A program made the position numbers and the translations under genes. This document shows, piece by piece, positions 38,847-47,173 of a stretch of 64,000 nucleotides of DNA (the stretch's first letter is position 1; the number at the start of each line of letters is the position of its first letter). This stretch comes from an uncultured Opitutaceae bacterium (GTDB lineage Bacteria; Verrucomicrobiota; Verrucomicrobiia; Opitutales; Opitutaceae). Location of the stretch: contig OX638348.1 of the NCBI GenBank assembly GCA_951813085.1, positions 691,627 to 755,626 of the forward strand, in the 5' to 3' direction. The notes under the pieces are model-generated. The model was not told the origin of the DNA. It was given only the letters and a program-made list of their open reading frames with translations, and made no database searches.

Positions 38847-40900
38847 CGGGGTAGCGTCGCTACTAAGGGCTTTTCGGGATTCGAAGATTGGCGAAAAGAA
38901 TCGCTTAGAACGATTTCTGTAATGAGAGTTTGCATACGATGATGATCATTGATTGTTTTGCGAGTGATGCGATCGAGAGATGGGTAGTCTTCTATAGCGA
39001 TTTCGCGACCCAATGCGAAGGACAGCATATGCTCGGCGAAGGCTCGCGTAAACCGGTCCTTCTCGGCGAGTATGGCATCCTTGAACTCGACGATGTTTTC
39101 GAAGGGTCGCTTCTTGAAGAGCGTTCCCTGCGAATCGACGATCCGTCCATTGCGATATTGATCTCTCCACAGTCCGGTAGGGCCGTAGTTTTCCAGAGCG
39201 AAGCCGAGCGGATCGATGCGGCTATGGCAGCCGGCGCACTCCGCGTTGCTTCGATGCAAGTCCAGGCGCTCTCGAAGCGTGAGGGCATCTATATCGACAT
39301 GATCATCTCCCTCGGGCAGCGGAGGCACATCCGCTGGCGGGGGTTCTGGAGGATCGTTGAAAATTACGGATGCGATCCATGCGCCGCGGGTGATCGGCTT
39401 GGAGCGAGTCGCATTCGAGGTCATGGTCATGGTGGCGGCATTCGTAATGACGCCTCCGTATCGCCTGTCCTCCAGCCGGACCCGTTCGAAGGGAATTTGC
39501 GTAGGAGGCATTCGCTTCGGTTGAACCCCGTCCTGGTACCAGGATTTCAGGAAATCGCTGCGGTAGCTGTAGTTGGAATCGATCAATTCCAGTATGGAGC
39601 GGTTCTCAACCAGGATTGCCTCGAAGAGCAATAGCGGCTCAAGCATCATATGCATGCTGCCGCGGTACTTTGCGAAATAGAAATCGGGCCACTCGTTTCG
39701 ATCGGGCGTGGATGTAATGATTCGGTCGAGCTGCAACCACTGGGAAGGGAAACTATCGGTAAATCGTTTCAAGCGATCGTCCTTCAACATCCGGTCGACT
39801 TCCGATGTTAGCGTCTCTTGGTTCAGCAGCTCGCCGTTAATCGCTTTCTCCATCAGCCTGTCGTCTGGCAGGCTGCCCCAGAGGAAAAAGGAGAGTCGCG
39901 AGGCGAGGCCAATCGCATTGGACGGTTCGCTTTCCCCGCCGTCGTGAAGATAGAGAAAACGAGGCGAGGCCAATGCCGCGGAGGCGGTAAGTTTCATGGC
40001 CTCTGAAAAAGTATCTCCTAATTGAATACGATTGATCGCATTTTGAGCATACCGTTCCACGGTTTCCGCATCGACGGGACCGCGAAAGGCCTGCCTCAGG
40101 AACGTTTGGAGCCTGGCTTCAATCGTTGTTCGGAGCCCATCGCCCTTAGGAGGCGCTGCGAAGAATGATTCCCAAATGCCGCAGGTACCTTCGTTGAAGT
40201 CGACGCTTTCGACGATGGAGCGGCTAAGCGTTAGGAAGGACTCCATCAGAAGGGGCGAAAGCGAAAGATGATCTCCTCGATTGTCGAATCCGTGCTCGGC
40301 GCGTAGGTCCTGAGGAAAGGGGCCGATCCCCGCCAAGCGCTTCTCGATAAGCTGGGACTTCCCCAGCGGACGGCTCCCGACCTTCAAGCTTGAAGGCATC
40401 ACGCCGGTCGCGGGTTGAAAGTAGTTTCCGTATTCCCGCGCCATTTTTTCCGGAAGCGGGAACACTTCCACGTTGAGCTGGAAGAGATCCTTTACGGCAT
40501 TGCTGTACTGGAATCGATTCATTCTCCGAATGGGCGTTTTCGGCAATGATTTCCGAGAGGCGATCACTTCATCCATCAACGCCTGGAGACGCTTGATCAT
40601 GAGCGTTCTCGTTTCGGAGGAAAGGGGCGGCTCCTCTTCCGGGGGCATTTCCTCGAACTCCAGGACATCGATGAGGTCCTGAATCCGATCCGGCGAACGG
40701 GCGAGGTCCTCGAGGCTGTTGAACTCGGTTAGATCCAGATCTCCCTTGATCTTGTCTTCGCCTCCATGGCAAGAGTAGCAACTTTCTTCGAAAGTGGAGA
40801 GAAGGCCGTTGCTGTCGGAGTACGCTTCTTGCGTCAATGGCGCCGCAAATCCCAAGATCGTTGCCGCTAGTCCTACCCAGGCTGCACGGAGTCGACGCAT
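38843..40900 (-). CDS. DUF1592-family surface cytochrome-like protein
   Basis: ATG 40900 gives 685 residues with a signal peptide (MRRLRAAWVGLAATILGFAA); ATG 40936 and 40969 are in-frame alternatives. Domains in order: CYSCH haem-binding-type motif (about residues 41-45), DUF1587 (RRMNRFQYSNAVKDLF), DUF1595 (FLRQAFRGPVDAETVERY), DUF1592 (GLASRLSFFLWGSLPDDRLMEKA), DUF1588 (TSNATRSKPITRGAWIASVIFNDPPEPPPADVPPL), a second CxxCH (CAGCHSRIDPLG) and DUF1585 (FTRAFAEHMLSFALGREI). The two CxxCH motifs suggest covalently bound haem, though this has not been shown for most members. First gene of a five-gene unit that continues with the EF-hand sulfatase (four-base overlap), an RND system and DUF1552. 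Confidence 0.93.
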   Translation of the reverse strand: MRRLRAAWVGLAATILGFAAPLTQEAYSDSNGLLSTFEESCYSCHGGEDKIKGDLDLTEFNSLEDLARSPDRIQDLIDVLEFEEMPPEEEPPLSSETRTLMIKRLQALMDEVIASRKSLPKTPIRRMNRFQYSNAVKDLFQLNVEVFPLPEKMAREYGNYFQPATGVMPSSLKVGSRPLGKSQLIEKRLAGIGPFPQDLRAEHGFDNRGDHLSLSPLLMESFLTLSRSIVESVDFNEGTCGIWESFFAAPPKGDGLRTTIEARLQTFLRQAFRGPVDAETVERYAQNAINRIQLGDTFSEAMKLTASAALASPRFLYLHDGGESEPSNAIGLASRLSFFLWGSLPDDRLMEKAINGELLNQETLTSEVDRMLKDDRLKRFTDSFPSQWLQLDRIITSTPDRNEWPDFYFAKYRGSMHMMLEPLLLFEAILVENRSILELIDSNYSYRSDFLKSWYQDGVQPKRMPPTQIPFERVRLEDRRYGGVITNAATMTMTSNATRSKPITRGAWIASVIFNDPPEPPPADVPPLPEGDDHVDIDALTLRERLDLHRSNAECAGCHSRIDPLGFALENYGPTGLWRDQYRNGRIVDSQGTLFKKRPFENIVEFKDAILAEKDRFTRAFAEHMLSFALGREIAIEDYPSLDRITRKTINDHHRMQTLITEIVLSDSFRQSSNPEKPLVATLPR

Positions 40901-41104
40901 TGGAAGTAAGCTGAAATTTTTGGGTGTGATTCGCATGGATGACGAAAAGAAAGGGCCTGAATGAGGCACCCTAAAAGGGGAATTGTCGCTAGGGGTGTTC
41001 GCGTACTGCTGATTTCCCGATAGAAACAGCTAATTGGACGGGTTCAAAGTCAAAAGAAATGCGTCGGTGGGAATGGGTGAACGACGTGAGGGATTGCTCG
41101 TTGC

Positions 41105-41168
41105 TTGCGGTTTTACAAGAATCGAGCCGCAACGGCGCTCCCACTCTGCGGTCACGCTCAGTTGAGCG
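41105..41168 (-). terminator. stem-loops at the end of the CAPTR sulfatase gene
   Basis: CGCTCA-GT-TGAGCG (41155-41168) overlaps the sulfatase stop codon, and TTGCGG (41105-41110) pairs with CCGCAA (41127-41132) further downstream. Neither is followed by a T-run on the minus strand, so they could be structural ends of the message rather than strong intrinsic terminators. Confidence 0.3.
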
Positions 41169-42762
41169 CGTCGCTCACGAAATCGGGTAGGCGTTGATGA
41201 ATTCGGACGTTCCTGCTGTGCGTCAGGCTTGGCCCGGGCGTACTGCGTCCCTCTGCGATCTGCTTCTTAAGGAGAGCTACCATTTTGGCGACCTGTTCGG
41301 GATGCGCCTCGGCAAGATTGCTGTCTTCGTGGGGGTCGACGCGGAGATCGAACAGCTGGACGAACGGGGCTTTCAAGAAGGCTTCACGCGTGGGCGTTCC
41401 GTTGAAGGAGGCCAAAGCCGCTTTCCAGGCGTCTTCCGGAATCGGGACATTTCCATGGATCCCTCTGGCCCCGCTTCCGGGTCCCAGACAGAGCTTCCAA
41501 TCGCCGTCCCGCACAACGAAGACTTCCATGGCGGATTGCATGATTAGGTGCGTTCTCTGTGTATTGAAATCTTGGTTGCGTAAGGCAGGCACGAAACCAA
41601 CGGAATCGGGAGCTTCTGTAGGACCAAACTCGATCTGAGCGAGTTCCGCGAAGGTCGCCATGAGATCGTTAAGGCCGACCAGGGCGTCCGATACGATGCC
41701 CGGTTCTATGGCATTGGGCCAGTGGGCGATGAGCGGTACATGCAGGCCGCCTTCGTAAACGGAAAACTTGTATCCGCGATGCGGTCCGCTGGGGTAGTGG
41801 CCGGCTGCTTCCATCAAATGAATCTGCTTTGGCGTCGCCTTGAGAATATTGCCTGCATAGGGAGCGGGGCCGTGATCCGAGGAAAACAGTATCAAGGTGT
41901 TTTCGTAGAGACCTTTCGCCTTGAGTGCCTGGACCACTCGCTCGACCGCGTAGTCGACTTCCATAACGAAATCGCCGTAGACCCCAAGGGCGCTTTTGCC
42001 GCGCCAATTGACGCCTGGGCTGGTGGGCGTGTGCGGCGCCGTGAGAGCGAGGTAGAGGAAGAACGGATTTCTTGTCGATTGCCGGGCGATATAGGCATCC
42101 GCTTCATCGTAGAATGTCTCCAGAACTTCATGATCCTCGAAATTCTTCTCCGCATCGCCGACGCGGTTGAATGCGCTCCATCCTTTCTGGGCGACGATGT
42201 CGCCCTGCCACTCGTTGTTTCGGGCATACGCGTACGGGTACATGTCGAGCGAGCCCGGCAGAATAAAGCTGTAGTCGAAGCCGAATTGGACAGGTCCCAC
42301 CTCGATCAGCTTGCGGTAGTCTACATTGGTCTCGCCTTGAACGTCTCCGTCCTTCGTTGCCATGAGCGTCCCTAAATGCCACTTGCCGATATAGCTGGTT
42401 CGGTAGTTGGCCTTTCTGAAAAGATCCCCGAGGGTAAAGGTATTGGCAGGATCGAACTGCAGTCCGGTAAAGCCCCAGGCGCCCCCGCGCTGGTATCGGT
42501 TGTTCCGCCAAGGATAGCGCCCGGTCATGATTGCTACCCGAGTGGGCGCGCAAACGGATGCGTTCACGTGGGCATCGGTAAAGCGGAGACCACCGGCTGC
42601 GAGGGCGTCGATGTTGGGCGTGTCGATGAGGCAACGCTCGCCGCCGTAGCAGTTAACGTCGCCAATTCCGAGATCGTCTGCGAGGATGAAGACGATGTTG
42701 GGCCTTTCCGCCGCGATGAACGGAAGGGCGCAAAAGGTTGATAGCAGGAATAGGAACTTCAT
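41158..42762 (-). CDS. S1 sulfatase, arylsulfatase type (CAPTR)
   Basis: The frame is open far upstream, but that region lies inside the acyl-CoA ligase gene and is not sulfatase-like; ATG 42762 begins a signal peptide (MKFLFLLSTFCALPFIAAE) and gives 534 residues. Motifs: FILADDLGIGDVNCYGG, CAPTR at Cys71 with VAIMTGRYPWRNN, GKWHLGTLM, LYLALTAPHTP and FSSDHGPA. RYQRGGAWGF and the GDLFRKANYRTSYIGKWHLG region resemble S1_15-type sulfatases. It starts 11 bases after the ligase stop, so it is co-transcribed. The position behind a malonyl-CoA-synthetase-like ligase is unusual. Confidence 0.94.
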   Translation of the reverse strand: MKFLFLLSTFCALPFIAAERPNIVFILADDLGIGDVNCYGGERCLIDTPNIDALAAGGLRFTDAHVNASVCAPTRVAIMTGRYPWRNNRYQRGGAWGFTGLQFDPANTFTLGDLFRKANYRTSYIGKWHLGTLMATKDGDVQGETNVDYRKLIEVGPVQFGFDYSFILPGSLDMYPYAYARNNEWQGDIVAQKGWSAFNRVGDAEKNFEDHEVLETFYDEADAYIARQSTRNPFFLYLALTAPHTPTSPGVNWRGKSALGVYGDFVMEVDYAVERVVQALKAKGLYENTLILFSSDHGPAPYAGNILKATPKQIHLMEAAGHYPSGPHRGYKFSVYEGGLHVPLIAHWPNAIEPGIVSDALVGLNDLMATFAELAQIEFGPTEAPDSVGFVPALRNQDFNTQRTHLIMQSAMEVFVVRDGDWKLCLGPGSGARGIHGNVPIPEDAWKAALASFNGTPTREAFLKAPFVQLFDLRVDPHEDSNLAEAHPEQVAKMVALLKKQIAEGRSTPGPSLTHSRNVRIHQRLPDFVSDALN

Positions 42763-42773
42763 GGCGTTTGCCT

Positions 42774-44264
42774 TTAGAATAGGTCTCGAAGCGGGGGCTT
42801 GGTGACTTTTCCCATCGCGTTGCGGGGGAGCGATTCGAGGATGAGCAGTTTTTTGGGAATCTTGTAGGTGGAAAGCCGATCGCGGCACCATTCTCGGAGT
42901 TCTTCTAAGCCCAAATCGCTGGCGTCCTCTAAAACGACAGCGGCCGAGACGGCTTCGCCCCAGGTATCGTCGGGCATTCCAATGACAGCGCACTCGCGAA
43001 TTTCGGGATGCTTGAGCAGCGTCGCTTCGATTTCCAGGGCCGACAGCTTGTAGCCGCCGCTTTTGATGATGTCGACGGATAGGCGACCCATGATGCGGTA
43101 GTAGCCGGTTTCGATGACCGCCATGTCGTCGGTGCGGAACCAGCCCTCGTCGAAGGACTCGGCCGTGATGTCCGGAAGATTCCAATACTTATTGAACACG
43201 CCGGGACCGCGTACTTGTATTTCGCCCGGTTCGTTTTCGTTCGCAATAATTTCGCCCGATTCCGACTTGAGCCGAACGTCGACATGGGGAAGCGGCTGTC
43301 CGACTGCCCTAGGTCGCCGTTCACCATGAAATGGGTTCGACAGAGCCATGCCGATCTCCGTCATGCCGTAGCGTTCGAGCAGCTTCTGGCCCGTGAGCGC
43401 AGTCCATTGCTCGTGCACGCTGGCGGGAAGGGCGGCGGATCCGGAAATCATCAGTCGCAGGTCTGCAAAGCCTCGGATGATCGGTTCGCGTTCGGCATCG
43501 GAAAGCGCGTTCAAGGCTTGGATGAGCTTCACGTAGATCGTCGGCACGGCCATGAATACCGTGTAAGCTCCTGCGGCAATGCGGCTGAGAATCTCGTCGA
43601 TCTTGAAGCTGGGAAAGGCCTCAATCGTCGCTCCGGACCAAAGAGCGCAGGAGAGGACGTTTATGATTCCGTGGATATGGTGAAGCGGAAGGAACAAAGG
43701 GATACGGTCGCTTGCCTGCCATTCCCAAGCATCGACCAAGGTCTCAATTTGAGCCTGAATATTCGCGTGCGTACTGACGACGCCCTTGGGCTTGCTCGTG
43801 GTACCGCTTGTATAGAGAATCATGGCCCGCCGGTCGATACCCGCTTTAGGCAGGGCCCTGGCAGGCGCGTCCCCCATTTCCTCAGCGATCGACAAGGTTA
43901 GGTCCAATCGTTCGCAAAGAGTTGCGAGCTTTGATCTGAGTTCTTGAGTTACGACAACTTGGCTCGCGCTTGAATTCGTAAGCGTGTATTCAAGCTCTGG
44001 ATCCGCTGCAGACAAGCACAAGGGTACGACGACGCCGCCCGCGCGCCAAATTCCCCATTGAATGGAGGCGTAGTCGTAGCCATCGGTAGCGAGGAATGCG
44101 ATACGAGCTTCCTTTAGATCATCGTGCGATTGCAGCAACGATGATGCGATACGCGCTGAACGATCGAGCAAGTCCGAGTACGTGCGTCCGCCCGTAGTTG
44201 AACTAATGGCGATGGAATCGCCTTTGGCGCGAGCGCGGCCTATCAATTCAAGTTCTTTCGTCAT
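42774..44264 (-). CDS. AMP-dependent acyl-CoA ligase, malonyl-CoA synthetase (MatB)-like
   Basis: A 496-residue ANL-superfamily enzyme from ATG 44264 (MTKELELIGRARAKGDS); ATG 44306 is an in-frame alternative. Adenylation motifs: ILYTSGTTSKPKG, LFLPLHHIHGI, ERYGMTEIGMALSNPFHGERRPRAVGQPLPHVDVRL and the hinge GWFRTDDMAVIETGYYRIMGR, then IIKSGGYKLSALEIEATLLKHP and the C-terminal catalytic Lys in NAMGKVTKPPL. The MTEIGMALSNP and IIKSGGYKLSALEIE stretches are close to MatB/ACSF3 malonyl-CoA or methylmalonyl-CoA synthetases. The substrate is inferred, not proved. No signal peptide: a cytoplasmic enzyme in an operon of exported proteins. Confidence 0.85.
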   Translation of the reverse strand: MTKELELIGRARAKGDSIAISSTTGGRTYSDLLDRSARIASSLLQSHDDLKEARIAFLATDGYDYASIQWGIWRAGGVVVPLCLSAADPELEYTLTNSSASQVVVTQELRSKLATLCERLDLTLSIAEEMGDAPARALPKAGIDRRAMILYTSGTTSKPKGVVSTHANIQAQIETLVDAWEWQASDRIPLFLPLHHIHGIINVLSCALWSGATIEAFPSFKIDEILSRIAAGAYTVFMAVPTIYVKLIQALNALSDAEREPIIRGFADLRLMISGSAALPASVHEQWTALTGQKLLERYGMTEIGMALSNPFHGERRPRAVGQPLPHVDVRLKSESGEIIANENEPGEIQVRGPGVFNKYWNLPDITAESFDEGWFRTDDMAVIETGYYRIMGRLSVDIIKSGGYKLSALEIEATLLKHPEIRECAVIGMPDDTWGEAVSAAVVLEDASDLGLEELREWCRDRLSTYKIPKKLLILESLPRNAMGKVTKPPLRDLF

Positions 44265-44386
44265 TGGGGAGCTGACTTTTAGATCAGGGACGCGACCGTT
44301 CCGCAATGAACTTCGCGAAAAAGCGTGGTTGAGATCTTAAGACGGGCACCGCTCATACTCCATAGCGTCCCCTTCATTTGCTGGAA

Positions 44387-45584
44387 CTACCCGTTTTCCG
44401 TCGGAGGGTCGTAGTGTCGCGTTAGCGTATCCAAGATCTCTGTTCGAACTTCTTCTGGATCGATCTTACCCAGTTTCCGATAAAGCACATTTCCTTGCTG
44501 ATCTACCAGGATCGAGTAAGGAACCGGGCTGGGCCATTTGGGATCGAGCGCGCTGGCAAGGGCGTCGATATTGGCGCCGTCGTAGAGATAGTTATTTGTG
44601 GTTCGCCCTTCGGCTTCCACGGTCTTTCGTAGCTTGTCGCTCATCACCGCACGGTGTTTCCCTAGAAAGGCCTTGGCCTTGTTCAATTGGCTTGGTTGAT
44701 CCAGGCTGATAGTGATCAACTCGAATTCGCGTCGGCTAAATTTTCGGGCAATCTGGGTGAGGTCGGGAAACTCCTCGACGCAAGGGACGCACCAAGTCGC
44801 CCAGACATTGATCAAGCACACCTTGTCGGTCCCGTTTCTTCGCAGCGCTGCGACTCCTGCTTCATCGATCGTTTCAATGGTCCTGCCATTGCTGCTCCTC
44901 CTCAATGACATGAGCGTTGCGTTCCTTCCACTTTGTGGAGCATCCATGAGCGCGGGTGACCTCGACGGGAACCGGATTGCCCGCCAGAAGCGCTTCCACT
45001 GCGTTGCGCGCATCCGGACTCTTGACGGTCTTCGGATCGGCAAAGCGCGAATCGTCGAAGCGACCATTGTACCGGAGTTTCCGGTCCTTGTCGAAAATGA
45101 ATACGTGGGGCGTCGCGAGGCACCCATAGGCTCGGGCGGTCAGCTGCTCGTCTCCATCGTAGAGGAAAGGAAAGGTCCAGCCGTAGTCCTCGGCGTAGCG
45201 TTTGGAATCGGCGAAGGTTTCGTCGTACTCGGTATGCCCGAACTCGTCGGGGCGCAGTCCGGAAGAGTGATTCGGATTGATGGCGACGAATGTGAAGCTT
45301 TCATCCGAGAAATCCTCCACGAATTGCAGCATTCGTCCCATCGCTCCATGTGACGTCGGGCAATGCGTCCCCGTAAAGTAGACGACGAAGATATCCGTTC
45401 CGCCGAAGTCGGCTAGCGTGTATTTCTTGCCGTCAATTCCGGGCAGCGAGAAATCAGGCGCGGTGTCGCCGATATTCAATGTCGTAAAACCGTCCGGGAG
45501 CGCCTTGGCATCTGCGGCCAGAGCGTTGGCACTGAATAAAGTAGCGATAAATATAGAGACGATGGAAGTGCGTAGCGAGATCAT
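44387..45584 (-). pseudogene. two-domain redoxin (AhpC/TSA plus TlpA-like), probably one frameshifted gene
   Basis: From ATG 45584 (signal peptide MISLRTSIVSIFIATLFSANALA) the first domain reads through GDTAPDFSLPG and FTGTHCPTSHGAMG (CxxS, no second Cys) to GCSTKWK. The frame then ends at 44874, while a second thioredoxin domain with ATWCVPC (CxxC), FELITISLDQ and VPYSILVDQQGNV runs to 44387 in another frame. Removing one G of the GG at 44882-44883 links them as QQWQTIETIDEAGV and gives 399 codons; fused proteins with this GCSTKW linker followed by TlpA are known from related bacteria. Two overlapping genes remain possible. Expected role: thiol redox chemistry in the periplasm next to haem-motif surface proteins. 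Confidence 0.75.
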
Positions 45585-45624
45585 AGGGTCGGTATGGGTG
45601 AGCGCGTATAGGCGTTGAGTCAAT

Positions 45625-46944
45625 CTACGTCCAAAGCTCTTTAATTGTACCCGTGCTGTCGCCTTGGGAATCAGCATTGACGCCAACGCCCTGAAGCAGG
45701 CTGAGCCAGAGATTGCAAAGAGGCGTCTTGTCGTCCTCCATTACGAGGTGGCGGCCATGATTGACGCCGGCGCCACCGCCGGTGAGGACGGTCGGGCAGT
45801 TTTTCAAATAGTGGATGGACTCGATATTGCTTCCGTAGCTCAGGGACAAGTTGTCGAACAAGGAGCTGCCGTCCGTTTCCTTGGTAGCCTTTAGCTTGTC
45901 GATGAAGTAGGCGAGCAGCTCGCTTTGCTTCTGGTCGCGCATTTCGGATACGCTTAGCCGGGATCCATTGGTGTAATGGCTCATGTTGTGACCGGTGATC
46001 GTAGCGCCGAGACTCCTGATGAAGGTATCCACGGGTTGCCGATAGGTCATCACCCGAGTTGCATCGACCTGCATGGCGGCGACCATGATGTCGTACATCA
46101 ATTTCACTTCCTCGTATCCTTCGATTTCCCCTTGAGGCTCGTTCATCGCCTCCGAAGGTCGCGCTTTAGGGACGTCCAGCCATTGCTCCTCCTTGGAGAG
46201 TCGTGTCTCGATTTCGCGAATGGACTGGAAGTACTCGTCCAGTTTCTCCGTATCGTTCTTGCTCAGTTTACCGTTCATCGTGCGTGCATTCTCGATGACT
46301 GTATCCAGCACGCTTCGCTTTTGCTTGAGCAGCGCCTGTCGCTCTTCGAGGGGCGTATCGGTGTCGGAAAACAGCTTGTGGTAGGCTGCGACGGGGGAAT
46401 TCAGCCCCGCGATGGGCTTCCCTTGGCGATTCCAGGACATCGATAGTCCGGGGCCATGTCCGGAGTCCTGGGCTCGATCGCACCCGAGCTGCAACGAAGT
46501 AAAACGGGTTTCCTTGCCCAATACCTCAGCCGCAACCTGATCGGCCGACACGCTATTGTAGAAACTTTGGCCTGGTTCGGCGTAGCGGTTGGCACCGGTT
46601 AGGTAGAAGGTGCTTCCCCAGTGGGCCTCGTTGGAAAACTGGTTGGTCAGGTTCTGGATGATGGTAAAGTCTTTTTTGTGGCGTTGCAGCGCCCGCAGTC
46701 CCTTTGGCAATTCGTAGTCGCTTCCAGTTGTATTGATATCTGGATACCACGATTCCTTGGTGACGCCCCAGCCGAACCCGAGGAATATCATTCGCTTTGG
46801 AGGCGCGGCGACCTTTGATGCGGCTGCAAAGCTCTTGGCGCCGAGGGATTCGAGAAAGGGAAGCGCTATCAATGCGCTGCCGCTGCGCAAGAACGCGCGA
46901 CGGGTTGGCCGAGACAGAGAAAGGGATGATCTGGTATAATTCAT
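45625..46944 (-). CDS. DUF1552 family protein with Tat leader
   Basis: A 439-residue exported protein with RRAFLRSGSALIALPFLESLG, a Tat-type leader, then family blocks PPKRMIFLGFGWGVTKESWYP, NEAHWGSTFYLTGANRYAEPG, LGCDRAQDSGHGPGLSMSWN and, near the C-terminus, LSYGSNIESIHYLKNCPTVLTGGGAGVNHGRHL. It is paired with the DUF1592 protein upstream, from which it is separated by 229 bases of hairpin-rich sequence, and is followed 40 bases later by the redoxin gene. Function unknown. It is homologous to, but clearly diverged from, the other DUF1552 protein at 31.3-32.6 kb. Confidence 0.93.
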   Translation of the reverse strand: MNYTRSSLSLSRPTRRAFLRSGSALIALPFLESLGAKSFAAASKVAAPPKRMIFLGFGWGVTKESWYPDINTTGSDYELPKGLRALQRHKKDFTIIQNLTNQFSNEAHWGSTFYLTGANRYAEPGQSFYNSVSADQVAAEVLGKETRFTSLQLGCDRAQDSGHGPGLSMSWNRQGKPIAGLNSPVAAYHKLFSDTDTPLEERQALLKQKRSVLDTVIENARTMNGKLSKNDTEKLDEYFQSIREIETRLSKEEQWLDVPKARPSEAMNEPQGEIEGYEEVKLMYDIMVAAMQVDATRVMTYRQPVDTFIRSLGATITGHNMSHYTNGSRLSVSEMRDQKQSELLAYFIDKLKATKETDGSSLFDNLSLSYGSNIESIHYLKNCPTVLTGGGAGVNHGRHLVMEDDKTPLCNLWLSLLQGVGVNADSQGDSTGTIKELWT

Positions 46945-46994
46945 TGGCTTGGGTGTTCGTTATATTATCTGACAACGCTCCTTCCTCGCTTGAT

Positions 46995-47135
46995 CCCAGC
47001 AAGGCTGGGCTAGGATCGCCGACAAGTCGGCGGCAGGATTCGAGATCGAAATAGAGTGATTAAATGAGAGACAAAAATCATGCCGTCGCGAAGCAGACGA
47101 TCCTGCCCCGAGCAGTAGCGAGGGCTCAAGTGAGC
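46995..47135. repeat. structured intergenic repeat: paired hairpins flanking CAGGAT/ATCCTG arms
   Basis: Between the DUF1592 and DUF1552 genes: CCCAGC-AAG-GCTGGG (46997-47011), then GCTAGGATC, then GCCGAC-AA-GTCGGC (47020-47033), then GGCAGGAT, which is inverted as ATCCTGCC at 47100-47107, and finally GCTCA-AG-TGAGC (47124-47135). Read on the minus strand the order hairpin, GATCCTAGC, hairpin matches the plus-strand block at 50021-50057, where the stems differ but pairing is kept. This suggests a related repeat family. Confidence 0.55.
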
Positions 47136-47173
47136 TTGCGAACGTTGTTAAAATACAAACCTGTTCAGTCATC

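Noticed and set aside
42763-43185. N-terminal extension of the CAPTR sulfatase to 675 residues
   Set aside because: The extra 141 residues overlap the acyl-CoA ligase gene, are Arg-rich and family-unlike, while ATG 42762 starts a clear signal peptide.
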